The notes under the pieces are model-generated. The model did no database searches and was not told the DNA's origin. It worked only from the letters and a program-made list of their open reading frames with translations. Made by a program: the position numbers and the translations under genes. Positions 8,701-17,219 of a stretch of DNA of 64,000 bases are shown here, in pieces. The stretch's first letter is position 1; the number at the start of each line of letters is the position of its first letter. This DNA is from Pseudomonas reinekei (GTDB taxonomy: Bacteria; Pseudomonadota; Gammaproteobacteria; Pseudomonadales; Pseudomonadaceae), in NCBI RefSeq assembly GCF_001945365.1, contig NZ_MSTQ01000012.1, positions 108,244 through 172,243 of the forward strand, in the 5' to 3' direction.

Positions 8701-8813
8701 AACTGATCGCGAGATCAGTCGATGGCCCAAGGGACCTTAGGTCGGTCTCCTGGACTATCTCCTCATCAGGCTAATCACGGTTTTTGACCCGGCTTTTTGC
8801 CGGGTCTTTTTTT
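8701..8813 (+). ncRNA. prrF: PrrF iron-responsive small RNA
   Basis: About 113 nt from AACTGATCGCGAGATCAG (5' stem-loop) to a rho-independent terminator. The central CTCCTCATCAGGCTAATCACGG followed by TTTTTGACCCGG is the conserved PrrF core that pairs with mRNAs of iron-using proteins such as sodB, sdh and acn. The terminator stem is GACCCGGC-TTTTT-GCCGGGTC followed by T7 (8786-8813). A Fur box overlaps its promoter. By family knowledge it is made under iron starvation and represses non-essential iron proteins with Hfq. The copy here is single, not the tandem pair seen in P. aeruginosa. Between 8814 and 9089 I see nothing coding. Confidence 0.9.
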
Positions 8814-9089
8814 GCCAGTTTTCTGGCTTATAGCTTCAGGCTAATGAAGTCTTTGGGTGCCGCACATTCGATGGCGCGGATGATATCAAAAGAATATTGG
8901 TTGGCAAGAGAAGCCTGCGATCATTAGGGCCTGCGAATGGCAAATAGCACTTGAGAATCAATCGCGCAATCTCTAAGCTGCGACCGCGTCAAGGAAGACG
9001 CCCCCCGCTCCACCCCGCAATATCCCTCGGTTCCACCTCACTCTTGCGTGTAAAGTAGTCGCCATAAAAATCATATTCAGGAACCGATT

Positions 9090-10241
9090 ATGACCGTGGC
9101 TAAATCCTCTTTCGACATTAGCGCCAACTTCGACAGCGGTAACATTCAAGTCATCGACCTTAGCGACCCGCTCAAGCCTCTGCTGGCGATCCGCCCCGAT
9201 ACCAAAAGCAACCATTTTCAATGGTTTCACTTCAAGGCCAGCGGCCTGCACGTCGGCCAGGAACACTGGTTTCGTCTGAACAATGCCAGCCAGTCTTCCT
9301 ACAACAAGGCCTGGGACGGCTATCAAGCGGTCGCCTCTTACGACCATGTGAACTGGTTTCGCGTACCGACCATCTTCGAAGGCGACTGCCTGCGCTTCTG
9401 CCTGGAAGCCACCCAGACCCACGCCTGGTTCGCCTACTTCGAACCCTACAGCCGTGGTCGTCACGACTGGTTGATCGAGCAGGCACTGACCAAGGCCGGC
9501 ACCGAACTGCTGGCCACCGGCAAGAGCGTCGAAGGTCGCGACATTCAGTTACTGCGCAAAGGCACCGGCGCCGAAGGCCAGCGCAAGGTCTGGATCATCG
9601 CCCAGCAACATCCGGGCGAACACATGGCCGAATGGTTCATGGAAGGCGTCATCGAACGCCTTGAACATCACGACGACCCGGTGTTGAACAAACTGCTGGC
9701 CAGCGCCGACCTGTACCTGGTGCCAAACATGAACCCGGACGGTGCCTTCCACGGTCACCTGCGCACTAACGCCATGGGCCAGGACCTGAACCGCGCCTGG
9801 CAGAACGCCAGCCCGGAAATCAGCCCGGAAGTCTTTTTCGTACAGCAGCAGATGGCAAAGTACGGCGTCGATTTGTTCATCGACGTGCACGGCGACGAAG
9901 AAATCCCGCACGTATTCACCGCTGCTTGCGAAGGCAACCCAGGCTACACGCCGCGCATCGAAAAACTCGAAGAACACTTCCGTAGCCACCTCAAGCGCAC
10001 CACCAAGGACTTTCAGACCAAGTACGGCTACACCCGCGACGAGCCGGGCCAGGCCAACATGACACTGGCCTGCAACAGCGTGGGTCAGAAGTTTGATTGC
10101 CTGTCGTTGACCCTGGAAATGCCGTTCAAGGATCACGATGATCATCCGAACCCGCTGACCGGCTGGTCGGGCAAGCGGTCGAAACAGTTGGGCAAGGATG
10201 TGTTGACGACGGTGGCAGAGATGGTAGACACCCTGCGCTGA
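9090..10241 (+). CDS. M14-family zinc carboxypeptidase (cytosolic type)
   Basis: A 383-residue protein with no signal peptide: an N-terminal beta-sandwich domain (to about residue 125) precedes an M14 carboxypeptidase domain, the arrangement of cytosolic carboxypeptidases. Zinc ligands appear as HPGE (His174, Glu177) and His267 in DVHGDEE; the substrate-binding segment NMNPDGAFHGHLRTNAMGQDLNRAW has the expected Asn-Arg. A Glu near LTLEMPF fits the general base. The family removes C-terminal amino acids from peptides. The physiological substrate is unknown. It stands alone between PrrF and a bidirectional terminator. ATG 9090 follows AGGAA. Confidence 0.85.
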   Translation: MTVAKSSFDISANFDSGNIQVIDLSDPLKPLLAIRPDTKSNHFQWFHFKASGLHVGQEHWFRLNNASQSSYNKAWDGYQAVASYDHVNWFRVPTIFEGDCLRFCLEATQTHAWFAYFEPYSRGRHDWLIEQALTKAGTELLATGKSVEGRDIQLLRKGTGAEGQRKVWIIAQQHPGEHMAEWFMEGVIERLEHHDDPVLNKLLASADLYLVPNMNPDGAFHGHLRTNAMGQDLNRAWQNASPEISPEVFFVQQQMAKYGVDLFIDVHGDEEIPHVFTAACEGNPGYTPRIEKLEEHFRSHLKRTTKDFQTKYGYTRDEPGQANMTLACNSVGQKFDCLSLTLEMPFKDHDDHPNPLTGWSGKRSKQLGKDVLTTVAEMVDTLR

Positions 10242-10258
10242 TCACCCTTCAAAAACAG

Positions 10259-10335
10259 AAGATCGCGGCCTTCGGCCGCTCCTACACAGAGCGACGTATC
10301 TCTGTAGGAACTGCCGGAGGCCGCGATCTTTTTTT
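10259..10335. terminator. Long hairpin with T-run between convergent genes
   Basis: AAGATCGCGGCC and GGCCGCGATCTT are outer arms of a hairpin, with a second inner stem CCTACA(C)AGAG../..CTCTGTAGG, followed by T7. It ends both the carboxypeptidase (+) and cytochrome b561 (-) transcripts, with the stronger T-run on the plus strand. The inner part resembles a degenerate REP. Confidence 0.75.
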
Positions 10336-10345
10336 CAGGCGGCGA

Positions 10346-10891
10346 TTAACCGCGATCCTTACCCCGCAACATGCTGTCCAGCACCTCATCGCGCCGCACC
10401 CAGCCGTGAAACAACGCCGCCGCCAAATGCAGCAACACCGTCAGAAACAGCAGATAAGCCAGATACCCGTGCGCTTTGCGCAAAAACGCGAACAGCTGCG
10501 CGTTGGCGGACACAATCGACGGTAATTGCAGCGAATTGCTGAGCATCACCGGTTCGCCCGACGCCGAAATCATCGCCCAACCCAGCAGTGGCAGAATCAG
10601 CATCAAGGCGTACAGCAAGAAGTGGGATGCCTTGGCGGCCAGCGATTGCCAGCCCGGCAGGTCTGCTGGCAGCGGCGGCTGTGGGGTGGAAAAACGCACA
10701 ACAAGACGCACGATGACCAGCAGCAAAATTGCAACGCCTAAAGGTTTGTGCAGATTGATCAGCCATTCATGACGCTCGGATACCGAGGCGACCATGCCCG
10801 CGCCGATGAACAGCATGGCGATGATCATCAACGCCATCAGCCAATGCAGCAGTCGCGCCAAGGGAGCGAAATGGTTCGGTTGGGCGTTCAT
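10346..10891 (-). CDS. Cytochrome b561 family membrane protein
   Basis: A 181-residue protein with four hydrophobic segments and His residues placed for two hemes b (LARLLHWLMA near the N-terminus, INLHKPLG, and late His in LLHLAAALFHGWVRRDE). Members move electrons between quinol and a partner in the inner membrane. Its start overlaps the stop of the catalase-like peroxidase by 4 bp, so the pair is co-translated. The likely role is to supply electrons from the quinone pool to that periplasmic heme peroxidase. Both are under the divergent ECF-type promoter. Confidence 0.9.
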   Translation of the reverse strand: MNAQPNHFAPLARLLHWLMALMIIAMLFIGAGMVASVSERHEWLINLHKPLGVAILLLVIVRLVVRFSTPQPPLPADLPGWQSLAAKASHFLLYALMLILPLLGWAMISASGEPVMLSNSLQLPSIVSANAQLFAFLRKAHGYLAYLLFLTVLLHLAAALFHGWVRRDEVLDSMLRGKDRG

Positions 10892-11973
10892 TGCTGGGCC
10901 TCCTGTTTGGCGGCGGGTAACTGGCTGACTTCGCTGGTGCGGCGCAGGTAGGAGTTGGCGTAACCGGCAGAACGTGCGGCGAGCAACGGGTCGTCGGAAC
11001 CTTCGATACCGGCAGGCAGTACCAGTGGGTCGTAATTGATATCACGGCATTCGCCGTCGAGTTGCGGCTGGGTTTTATCCAGCACCAGGGTGCCGGCGTT
11101 CAACACTTTGCGCCCTTCAGGCCAGGCTTTGCTGGCGTCGTTCACCGGGTCGCCAGGGTTGGCCAGGGTGATGTTCAACTGCCAACGCAACGGTCCAGCG
11201 GCGATGCGTTGAACCAGGTCTTTTTCCAGATAATCGCTGCCCTCCGGGGCCGTCGCGCCCGGTGCATCTTGAGCCACCGGCACCATGCTCCAGCGCACCG
11301 CCTGCCGTTGTCCAGCGGCGTTCACCAGGTAAAACGCGTTGACGCTGTTGTAGGTTTCCGTCACGTAACTGGCCGACGGCTTGGCGGTCTTGATCCAGGC
11401 CAGGAACGGTCCGGCCTCCGGATGTGAACCGAAAAATGCTGGCACAGCCTTGGGGTCCGGTTTGCCGGTGGCCGGATCCGGTGATTGCGCCTGCTGCAAT
11501 TGATAGAACGCCTCGGGCGTGGCCACCGGGAACACCGGCATGCTGTTCATCCCGGTGCGCCATTGCTGGCCGTTGGCCTGGGTGAAGCGCAACGCCAGGC
11601 TGCGGATGGGCACGCCACTGTCCGGCGCATAAGGATTACCGGCTGGCAAAGCAAAACGTCCAACCACCGGTGTTCGCGGGTCGTTAAACACCTGGGCGCT
11701 GGAATAACTGCGCGCCTCGCCGCTGCTCTCGAAATGACCGATCACGCACACGCCTTTGGAGTGGTTGCGGCGGAATCCCGGGTGCACACCGTTGTTGGTC
11801 TCCAGCACATTGATCAGCTTTTTCGGCGTCAGGCGCTGGGGGTCAAAGGTGCCATTGACGTAGGCAAACGCCCCGGCGACGACAGCGACGACAACAGCGA
11901 TGCCCGCCAGACGCAAGATCAGGCTCGCAGTGCTCAGGGGTGGCCGGGTGGGCGGCGATGATCGATCTACCAT
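10888..11973 (-). CDS. Membrane-anchored catalase-family peroxidase (SrpA-like)
   Basis: A 361-residue protein. A single N-terminal hydrophobic segment (about residues 20-38) should export it or anchor it facing the periplasm. The catalase fold is shown by the distal-His region GVHPGFRRNHSKGVCVIG and the following RFALPAGNPYAPD and LALRFTQANGQQWRTG segments. It is much shorter than true catalases (480 or more residues), as in SrpA-type peroxidases. The start ATG 11973 (MVDRSS) has GGAG 7 bp upstream and is preferred to the in-frame site 24 bp further out. It overlaps the cytochrome b561 gene and diverges from an ECF sigma gene, which suggests peroxide or oxidant stress control. Confidence 0.9.
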   Translation of the reverse strand: MVDRSSPPTRPPLSTASLILRLAGIAVVVAVVAGAFAYVNGTFDPQRLTPKKLINVLETNNGVHPGFRRNHSKGVCVIGHFESSGEARSYSSAQVFNDPRTPVVGRFALPAGNPYAPDSGVPIRSLALRFTQANGQQWRTGMNSMPVFPVATPEAFYQLQQAQSPDPATGKPDPKAVPAFFGSHPEAGPFLAWIKTAKPSASYVTETYNSVNAFYLVNAAGQRQAVRWSMVPVAQDAPGATAPEGSDYLEKDLVQRIAAGPLRWQLNITLANPGDPVNDASKAWPEGRKVLNAGTLVLDKTQPQLDGECRDINYDPLVLPAGIEGSDDPLLAARSAGYANSYLRRTSEVSQLPAAKQEAQQ

Positions 11974-12016
11974 GAATAACTCCAGGCCATCGGCCACAGA
12001 TGAGAAGAATCAAGCA

Positions 12017-12041
12017 GACGAACCGCGCGCAGGTTTATTCC
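12017..12041 (-). promoter_or_regulatory. ECF-type promoter for the peroxidase/cytochrome b561 operon
   Basis: On the minus strand GGAATAAA (12041-12034) and CGTC (12020-12017) have first bases 21 nt apart. The same motif with identical spacing faces the other way at 12070-12094. The shared form is GGAATAA-N14-CGTC, as expected for one ECF sigma factor serving both directions. Confidence 0.7.
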
Positions 12042-12069
12042 AGCGGGCGATATTTATTTTTTCAGCCGT

Positions 12070-12094
12070 GGAATAACCTCCGGTACCGGGCGTC
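12070..12094 (+). promoter_or_regulatory. ECF-type autoregulatory promoter for the sigma/anti-sigma pair
   Basis: GGAATAAC (12070-12077) and CGTC (12091-12094), first bases 21 nt apart, exactly matching the divergent promoter. Initiation would fall near 12100, a few tens of bases before the sigma gene. Confidence 0.7.
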
Positions 12095-12130
12095 TTCCTA
12101 GTCCCAAGCGTAGTGACTCATCAGAACTTC

Positions 12131-12637
12131 ATGAACGATATCGACGAACAACTGAGAGAAATCATTCCCAGATTGCGCCGGTTTGCGGTGTCGTTGACGC
12201 GCAACGCCAGCAGCGCCGACGACCTGGTGCAAGCCAGTCTGGAGCGTGCGCTGTCGAATTGGGGCAGCAGACATAGCGACGGAGATTTGCGCGCCTGGCT
12301 GTTTTCGATTCTGTATCGACAATTTCTCGATGCGCACCGACGCACAAGGCGCTATGCGCGAATGCTCGAATTTTTTACCGGACGCGACGATGCGCAGCCT
12401 TCCGTAGAGCGCACCGTGATCGCCCAATCGACTCTCGAAGCCTTCGACCGACTGCCTGCTGAACAGCGCGCATTGCTGCTGTGGGTGTCAGTGGAAGGCC
12501 TGAGTTATAAAGAGGTCGCCGAAATTCTCGACGTCCCCACCGGCACCGTGATGTCCCGCCTGTCCCGGGCCCGACAGGCCTTGCGCCAACTCAGTGAAGG
12601 CGAAATCACCCGCCCTGCCCTGCGGAGACTCAAATGA
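12131..12637 (+). CDS. ECF RNA polymerase sigma factor
   Basis: A 168-residue group IV sigma factor with only regions 2 and 4. Region 2 includes SSADDLVQASLERAL and DLRAWLFSILYRQFLDAHR; region 4 has LPAEQRALLLWVSVEGLSYKEVAEILDVPTGTVMSRLSRAR (a helix-turn-helix). ATG 12131 is given as the start; a GTG at 12113 in frame would add six residues, and neither has a convincing ribosome-binding site. The stop overlaps the anti-sigma start by 4 bp. With identical promoter motifs in front of itself and of the divergent peroxidase operon, it very probably activates both when released from its anti-sigma partner. Confidence 0.92.
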   Translation: MNDIDEQLREIIPRLRRFAVSLTRNASSADDLVQASLERALSNWGSRHSDGDLRAWLFSILYRQFLDAHRRTRRYARMLEFFTGRDDAQPSVERTVIAQSTLEAFDRLPAEQRALLLWVSVEGLSYKEVAEILDVPTGTVMSRLSRARQALRQLSEGEITRPALRRLK

Positions 12638-13386
12638 TCAGCATGCCCCCAAGCGAGCGTGACTTGCACGCCTACGTCGACCACCAACTCAGCGAGCAAG
12701 ATCGACGTCTGGTTGAGACTTTTCTCGCAAGTAATCCGCAGGTTGCCATGCAAGTACGCGCCTGGCAGCAAGATGCCCAGCAACTGCGGGCGGCCCTGAG
12801 TGGCGCGTTGCAGCAACCGGCCAATCCGGAACTCGATCCCCTCATGATTCGCCAACGTCTGAAACGCCGATCGCGCCGCCATCTGGCCAGCGCAGCCATG
12901 TTGCTGATCGCCGTCAGTATCGGTGGCTTCGGTGGCTGGCAGGCCCGGGAAATGACTTTCGTCAGCACTCAACTGCCGATGACTGATGCCTTGCAGGCCT
13001 ATCGCCTGATTGCCCAGCAAGGTTTTTTGCCAGCGGACTACAAGGCCAGCGACGACGGCGACATGCAGGGCTGGCTCGACCGTTACTTCATCCAGGCCTA
13101 TCGTCTGCCCGATTTTGCCGGCGCCGGGTTCAAACCGGTGAGTGGGCGCTTGCTCAGCACCGAACAGGGGCCGGCGGCGATGGTGGTCTACGAGAATCAG
13201 GGCGGTCAGAAGATCAGCTTTTACGTGCGCCCGCCGGGACCGAAAAATAACCTGCTGCCAAGGGGCAGCCGCAGCGATGGCGGGTTGCAGGCCGAATATT
13301 GGTCCGGAGGTGGTTACAACTACGCGATGGTCAGCCCGACGGATACGCCGGCTGCGCAGTTGCTGAGGCAGAAGGTGCAATTCTGA
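12634..13386 (+). CDS. Anti-sigma factor (membrane)
   Basis: A 250-residue protein starting ATGA over the sigma stop. The N-terminal about 70 residues are a helical sigma-binding domain of the zinc-finger-like anti-sigma type (DLHAYVDHQLSEQDRRLVETFL; the usual CxxC is not evident). One transmembrane segment follows at about residues 88-106 (SAAMLLIAVSIGGFGGW), then a periplasmic sensor domain with no domain I recognise. It should hold the ECF sigma factor at the membrane until an envelope or oxidant signal arrives. Similar anti-sigma genes accompany ECF factors linked to SrpA-type catalases and cytochrome b561. Confidence 0.88.
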   Translation: MISMPPSERDLHAYVDHQLSEQDRRLVETFLASNPQVAMQVRAWQQDAQQLRAALSGALQQPANPELDPLMIRQRLKRRSRRHLASAAMLLIAVSIGGFGGWQAREMTFVSTQLPMTDALQAYRLIAQQGFLPADYKASDDGDMQGWLDRYFIQAYRLPDFAGAGFKPVSGRLLSTEQGPAAMVVYENQGGQKISFYVRPPGPKNNLLPRGSRSDGGLQAEYWSGGGYNYAMVSPTDTPAAQLLRQKVQF

Positions 13387-13437
13387 CGCCCCCTTTGCAG
13401 GAGCCAGCTTGCTGCCTCCTACAGGGTGACTCAACCA

Positions 13438-14274
13438 TCACCCCTGCCCAAATACCTGCGAAGGTCGTCGCAGCAGCGGATCGAACGGGTTGATCCGCGG
13501 CCCGATCAGCGCCGCTTCCCGCTTGAGCATGTCCACCACCGTCGGCAAGCGATCGGGCCCCAGCCGGTCCGTCACGGTCGCCACACTCAACGCTGCCACT
13601 GCCCGCCCTTCACGATCGAGAATCGGCACCGCCACCCCCGCCATGCCCTGCAACACGCCAGTGTTGCGCCCGGCATATCCAAGATTGCGTACGTTCTCGA
13701 CTTCCGAGCGCAGGAACACTTCGTCGTACAAGTGAAAATCCTTCAACCGGGGCAAGTTGTAGTGGATCACCGTGTCCCGCTCTTCTTCCGGCAGGAACGC
13801 CAGAATTGCCAGGCTGCCCTGACCCACGCCCAACGCTACGCGACCGCCGATGTCGCCGGTGAACGTTCGAATCGGAAACGGCCCTTCACTGCGGTCCAGG
13901 CAAATCGCATCGAAACCACTGCGCGCCAGCAAAAACAATGAGTCACCCAACGAGGCCGACAGCCGCAACAGCGACGGACGCACCAGTTCACGCAAGTTGC
14001 CACTGTTGCCCGCGCGGGCGGCCAGAGCGAAAAAATCCAGGCTCAGGCGATAGCGTTTGCTGCGCGCATCCTGCTCAACCATGCCCTCGTCCATCAGGCT
14101 GCGCAGCAAACGGTGGGTGGTCGGTTGCGACAAGCCGATGTGTTGGGCCAATTGTGTGACCCGCTCGCCCCCTTCGACGGTATCGCCCAAGGCACGCAGC
14201 ACCGCAAACAACCTTGAGACGGCGCCGACACCGACCTCATTTTTCGTTTCATTCCGCTCAATGGAATATGACAT
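13438..14274 (-). CDS. IclR-family transcriptional regulator
   Basis: A 278-residue protein: an N-terminal winged helix (RVTQLAQHIGLSQPTTHRLL, residues about 39-58) and a C-terminal effector domain with the family segments (LSASLGDSLFLLARSG, NLGYAGRNTGVLQGMAGVAVPI). It diverges from the ABC-importer/dehydrogenase operon across 245 bp, so it is the likely regulator of it. A short inverted repeat ATTCC-N7-GGAAT overlaps its own first codons (14251-14267) and could be an operator. The effector is probably the imported substrate or a derivative; its identity is not visible. Confidence 0.9.
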   Translation of the reverse strand: MSYSIERNETKNEVGVGAVSRLFAVLRALGDTVEGGERVTQLAQHIGLSQPTTHRLLRSLMDEGMVEQDARSKRYRLSLDFFALAARAGNSGNLRELVRPSLLRLSASLGDSLFLLARSGFDAICLDRSEGPFPIRTFTGDIGGRVALGVGQGSLAILAFLPEEERDTVIHYNLPRLKDFHLYDEVFLRSEVENVRNLGYAGRNTGVLQGMAGVAVPILDREGRAVAALSVATVTDRLGPDRLPTVVDMLKREAALIGPRINPFDPLLRRPSQVFGQG

Positions 14275-14519
14275 TTAGTTTCTCGACAATTAATTTACTG
14301 ATCGAATAAAACTGAAAATAGTTATCGCCTCAGTGAAATAGGCCATTGAGCCCATCCTAGTCTTCGTCCTAATCTGCGTCCAGACAGGGGCGATTCGAAC
14401 AACAGCGGCAGCCGACTCAAGTCGAGCGCCAACGCACCCCGCAACATCCTTTCGTATCTGCCCATACAAAAAAGCGCGCCTTCGGGCGACGCATAACAAG
14501 CTCAGGTGGAGGCGCAGTC

Positions 14520-15545
14520 ATGGCTTTTGTGCAACTTGAAAAACTCGGCAAACGCTACGGGGAAATCGACGCCGTGGTCGCCACCGATCTTTCGGTGGAA
14601 AAAGGCGAGTTCGTTTCCCTGCTCGGCCCTTCCGGGTGCGGCAAGACCACTACCCTGCAAATGATCGCCGGCTTCGTCGACGTCACCAGCGGACGCATCG
14701 TGCTCGATGGCCGCGACATCACCCACGCCAAGCCCGCGAGCCGTGGACTGGGCGTGGTGTTCCAGAGTTACGCGCTATTCCCGCACATGACCGTCAAAGA
14801 CAACGTCGCCTTCGGCCTGCGCATGCGCAAGGTGCCGAGCGCCGAAATCCAGCAACGGGTGGATCGGGTGCTGAAACTGGTGCGTCTGCATCAGCACGCC
14901 GAGCGTTACCCGCGAGAGCTTTCCGGTGGCCAGCGCCAGCGTGTCGCCCTGGCCCGGGCGCTGGTGATCCAGCCGCCGGTATTGCTGCTCGATGAACCGC
15001 TGTCCAACCTCGACGCCAACCTGCGCGAAGAAATGCAATTCGAGATCCGCCGTATCCAGCGCGAAGTCGGGATCACCACGCTGATGGTCACCCACGACCA
15101 GTCCGAAGCGCTGTCGATCAGTGACCGTGTAGTGGTGATGCAGGCCGGACGCATCACCCAGATCGATGCGCCCTACACCCTCTACGAACACCCGCGCACC
15201 GAATTCATTTCCGGGTTCGTCGGCAAGGCCAATCTGCTGCCCGGCGAACGTGACAACAGCGGCGTGGTTCAAGTGTGCAACCGTGGCGAGGGCGATCTGA
15301 CCCTCAGTCTGCGCCCGGAGAAAATCGATCTGCGTGACGCCGGTCAGGGCCGCTTGCAAGGCAAGATTGCCAGTCGCTTCTTTCTCGGCAGCCAGTGGCT
15401 CTATAGCGTCGCGACCGCTCTCGGTGAACTCTGCGTGGTGCGCCGCAACGATGGCTCGGCACCGCTGAGCGAAGGCACGGCCGTCGGCCTCGATTGGGAT
15501 GCCGCACTCCTGCGCGTGCTGACTGTCGACGAGGTGAGCGCATGA
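14520..15545 (+). CDS. ABC importer ATPase (PotA/spermidine-putrescine type)
   Basis: A 341-residue ATPase with Walker A GPSGCGKTT (about residues 39-47), Q-loop VVFQSYALFPHM, signature LSGGQRQRVALARAL, Walker B LLLDEPLSNLD, and a C-terminal TOBE regulatory domain. It belongs to the group powering uptake of polyamines, opines and related cations. It is the first gene of a seven-gene operon encoding two permeases, a three-part oxidoreductase and a binding protein. The ATG follows GGTGGAG. Its TGA overlaps the next gene's ATG. Confidence 0.93.
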   Translation: MAFVQLEKLGKRYGEIDAVVATDLSVEKGEFVSLLGPSGCGKTTTLQMIAGFVDVTSGRIVLDGRDITHAKPASRGLGVVFQSYALFPHMTVKDNVAFGLRMRKVPSAEIQQRVDRVLKLVRLHQHAERYPRELSGGQRQRVALARALVIQPPVLLLDEPLSNLDANLREEMQFEIRRIQREVGITTLMVTHDQSEALSISDRVVVMQAGRITQIDAPYTLYEHPRTEFISGFVGKANLLPGERDNSGVVQVCNRGEGDLTLSLRPEKIDLRDAGQGRLQGKIASRFFLGSQWLYSVATALGELCVVRRNDGSAPLSEGTAVGLDWDAALLRVLTVDEVSA

Positions 15546-16411
15546 GAGCATTCGCCGCCATCCGCCAGGGGCGCCAAGGCTATCTGCTGTCGGCGCCGGC
15601 TCTGGCCTTGTACATTGGTCTGCTGCTGATTCCGCTGGGGTTGACGCTGGTGCTGTCGTTCAACGTCTTCGACTACAACTCCGGCATCAACGGCAACGCC
15701 TTCACCGTCGAACACTACAGCAGCCTGCTGGGTGATCCGTACTTCTATGAAATCTTCCTGCGGACCCTGTGGATCAGCGCCCTGACCACCCTGCTCTGCG
15801 TGCTGATCGGCGTTCCCGAGGCTTACATCCTCAGCCGCATGGGCACCCCGTGGCGTTCGATTTTCCTGATCCTGATCCTCACCCCGCTGTTGATTTCGGT
15901 GGTGGTGCGCGCGTTTGGCTGGAGCCTGCTGCTCGGCGCCGATGGCCTGGTCAACCAGACCCTGCAAGCCTTCGGCGGCTCGCCGGTGAAACTGCTCTAT
16001 ACGCCGTTCGCCGTGGTGATCGCACTGGTCCACGTGATGCTGCCGTTCATGATCATTCCGGTCTGGACCTCGTTGCAGAAACTCGACCCGGCTGCCGAGC
16101 AAGCCGCGCTGTCGCTGGGTGCCAGCCAGTTCACCGTGATTCGCCAGGTGGTGCTGCCGCAGATCATGCCCGGCGTGTTGTCCGGCACCCTGATCGTGTT
16201 CGGCCTCGCCGCCAGCTCTTTCGCGATACCCGGCCTGCTCGGCGGACGGCGCCTGAAGATGGTCGCCACGCTGATCTACGACCAGTACCTGTCGGAGCTC
16301 AACTGGCCCATGGGCGCGGCGATTGCCGTGGCCCTGCTGCTCATCAACCTGCTGATCATGCTGTCGTGGAACCGCATGATCGAAGGCCGCTACAAGAAGT
16401 CATTGGGATAA
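15542..16411 (+). CDS. ABC importer permease 1 (PotB type)
   Basis: A 289-residue inner-membrane permease with about six transmembrane segments. The cytoplasmic EAA loop is EQAALSLGASQFTVIRQVVLPQIMPG, where the ATPase docks. ATG 15542 overlaps the ATPase stop and is preferred to the longer frame from 15494. It pairs with the following permease as a heterodimeric channel. Confidence 0.92.
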   Translation: MRAFAAIRQGRQGYLLSAPALALYIGLLLIPLGLTLVLSFNVFDYNSGINGNAFTVEHYSSLLGDPYFYEIFLRTLWISALTTLLCVLIGVPEAYILSRMGTPWRSIFLILILTPLLISVVVRAFGWSLLLGADGLVNQTLQAFGGSPVKLLYTPFAVVIALVHVMLPFMIIPVWTSLQKLDPAAEQAALSLGASQFTVIRQVVLPQIMPGVLSGTLIVFGLAASSFAIPGLLGGRRLKMVATLIYDQYLSELNWPMGAAIAVALLLINLLIMLSWNRMIEGRYKKSLG

Positions 16412-16417
16412 TTCGTC

Positions 16418-17212
16418 ATGTCCAGGAACGGTCCTTTCGCCCTGCTGTTTCATACCCTCGTGGTGCTGTTCATGATGGCGCCGCTGGTCGTGGTGTGCCT
16501 GGTGGCTTTTACCCCGGAAAACACCCTGAGCCTGCCGACCACGGAGTTTTCCCTGCGCTGGTTCCGTGCCGTGTTCGAGCGCGCCGACTTTGTCGATGCG
16601 TTCTACAACAGCCTGATCCTGGCGTTCAGCGCCGCCTCGCTGGCGACAATGATTGCGGTGCCTGCCGCGCTGGCAATCACCCGTTTCGAGTTTCCCGGCC
16701 GGGACTTTCTCAATGGGTTGTTCCTGTCCCCAATCATCATTCCGCACCTGGTGCTCGGGGTGGCGCTGCTGCGTCTGTTCGCATTGATGGGGGTCAACGG
16801 CAGCTTTGCCTGGCTGATCTTCGCCCATGTGCTGGTGATCACGCCGTATGTGCTGCGGCTGGTATTGGCCTCGGCCATTGGCCTGGATCGCAGTGCCGAA
16901 CATGCCGCGCAATCGCTGGGCGCCGGGCGCTTCACGCTGTTCCGGCAGATCACGCTGCCGATGATCCTGCCCGGCGTGGCGGGGGGCTGGCTGTTGGCGT
17001 TCATCAACAGTTTCGACGAGGTCACGCTGTCGATCTTCGTTACCTCGCCAGCCACACAAACCTTGCCGGTGCGCATGTATGTGTACGCCACCGAATCCAT
17101 CGATCCGATGATGGCGGCGGTATCGGCGCTGGTGATCGCCCTGACGGCGCTGACCATGATTTTGCTGGATCGGGTTTATGGCCTGGATCGGGTTCTGGTA
17201 GGTAAACAATGA
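16418..17212 (+). CDS. ABC importer permease 2 (PotC type)
   Basis: A 264-residue permease with about six transmembrane segments and the EAA loop EHAAQSLGAGRFTLFRQITLPMILPG. It sits 6 bp after permease 1 and 7 bp before the ferredoxin-like dehydrogenase subunit, so transporter and enzyme are one transcript. PotC-like permeases carry polyamines, but relatives serve opines, iron or phosphonates. Specificity depends on the binding protein at 20130. Confidence 0.92.
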   Translation: MSRNGPFALLFHTLVVLFMMAPLVVVCLVAFTPENTLSLPTTEFSLRWFRAVFERADFVDAFYNSLILAFSAASLATMIAVPAALAITRFEFPGRDFLNGLFLSPIIIPHLVLGVALLRLFALMGVNGSFAWLIFAHVLVITPYVLRLVLASAIGLDRSAEHAAQSLGAGRFTLFRQITLPMILPGVAGGWLLAFINSFDEVTLSIFVTSPATQTLPVRMYVYATESIDPMMAAVSALVIALTALTMILLDRVYGLDRVLVGKQ

Positions 17213-17219
17213 GGTCGCC

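Noticed and set aside
10259..12094. Possible horizontally acquired peroxidase island
   Set aside because: No mobility gene, repeat pair or change of composition supports transfer.
13395..13426. REP-like TGCAGGAGCC palindrome between the anti-sigma and IclR genes
   Set aside because: Too degenerate to be sure; it may be the terminator or a decayed REP.
14251..14267. ATTCC-N7-GGAAT as an IclR operator
   Set aside because: Five-base arms within a coding start are weak evidence; mentioned in the gene entry but not listed as a site.
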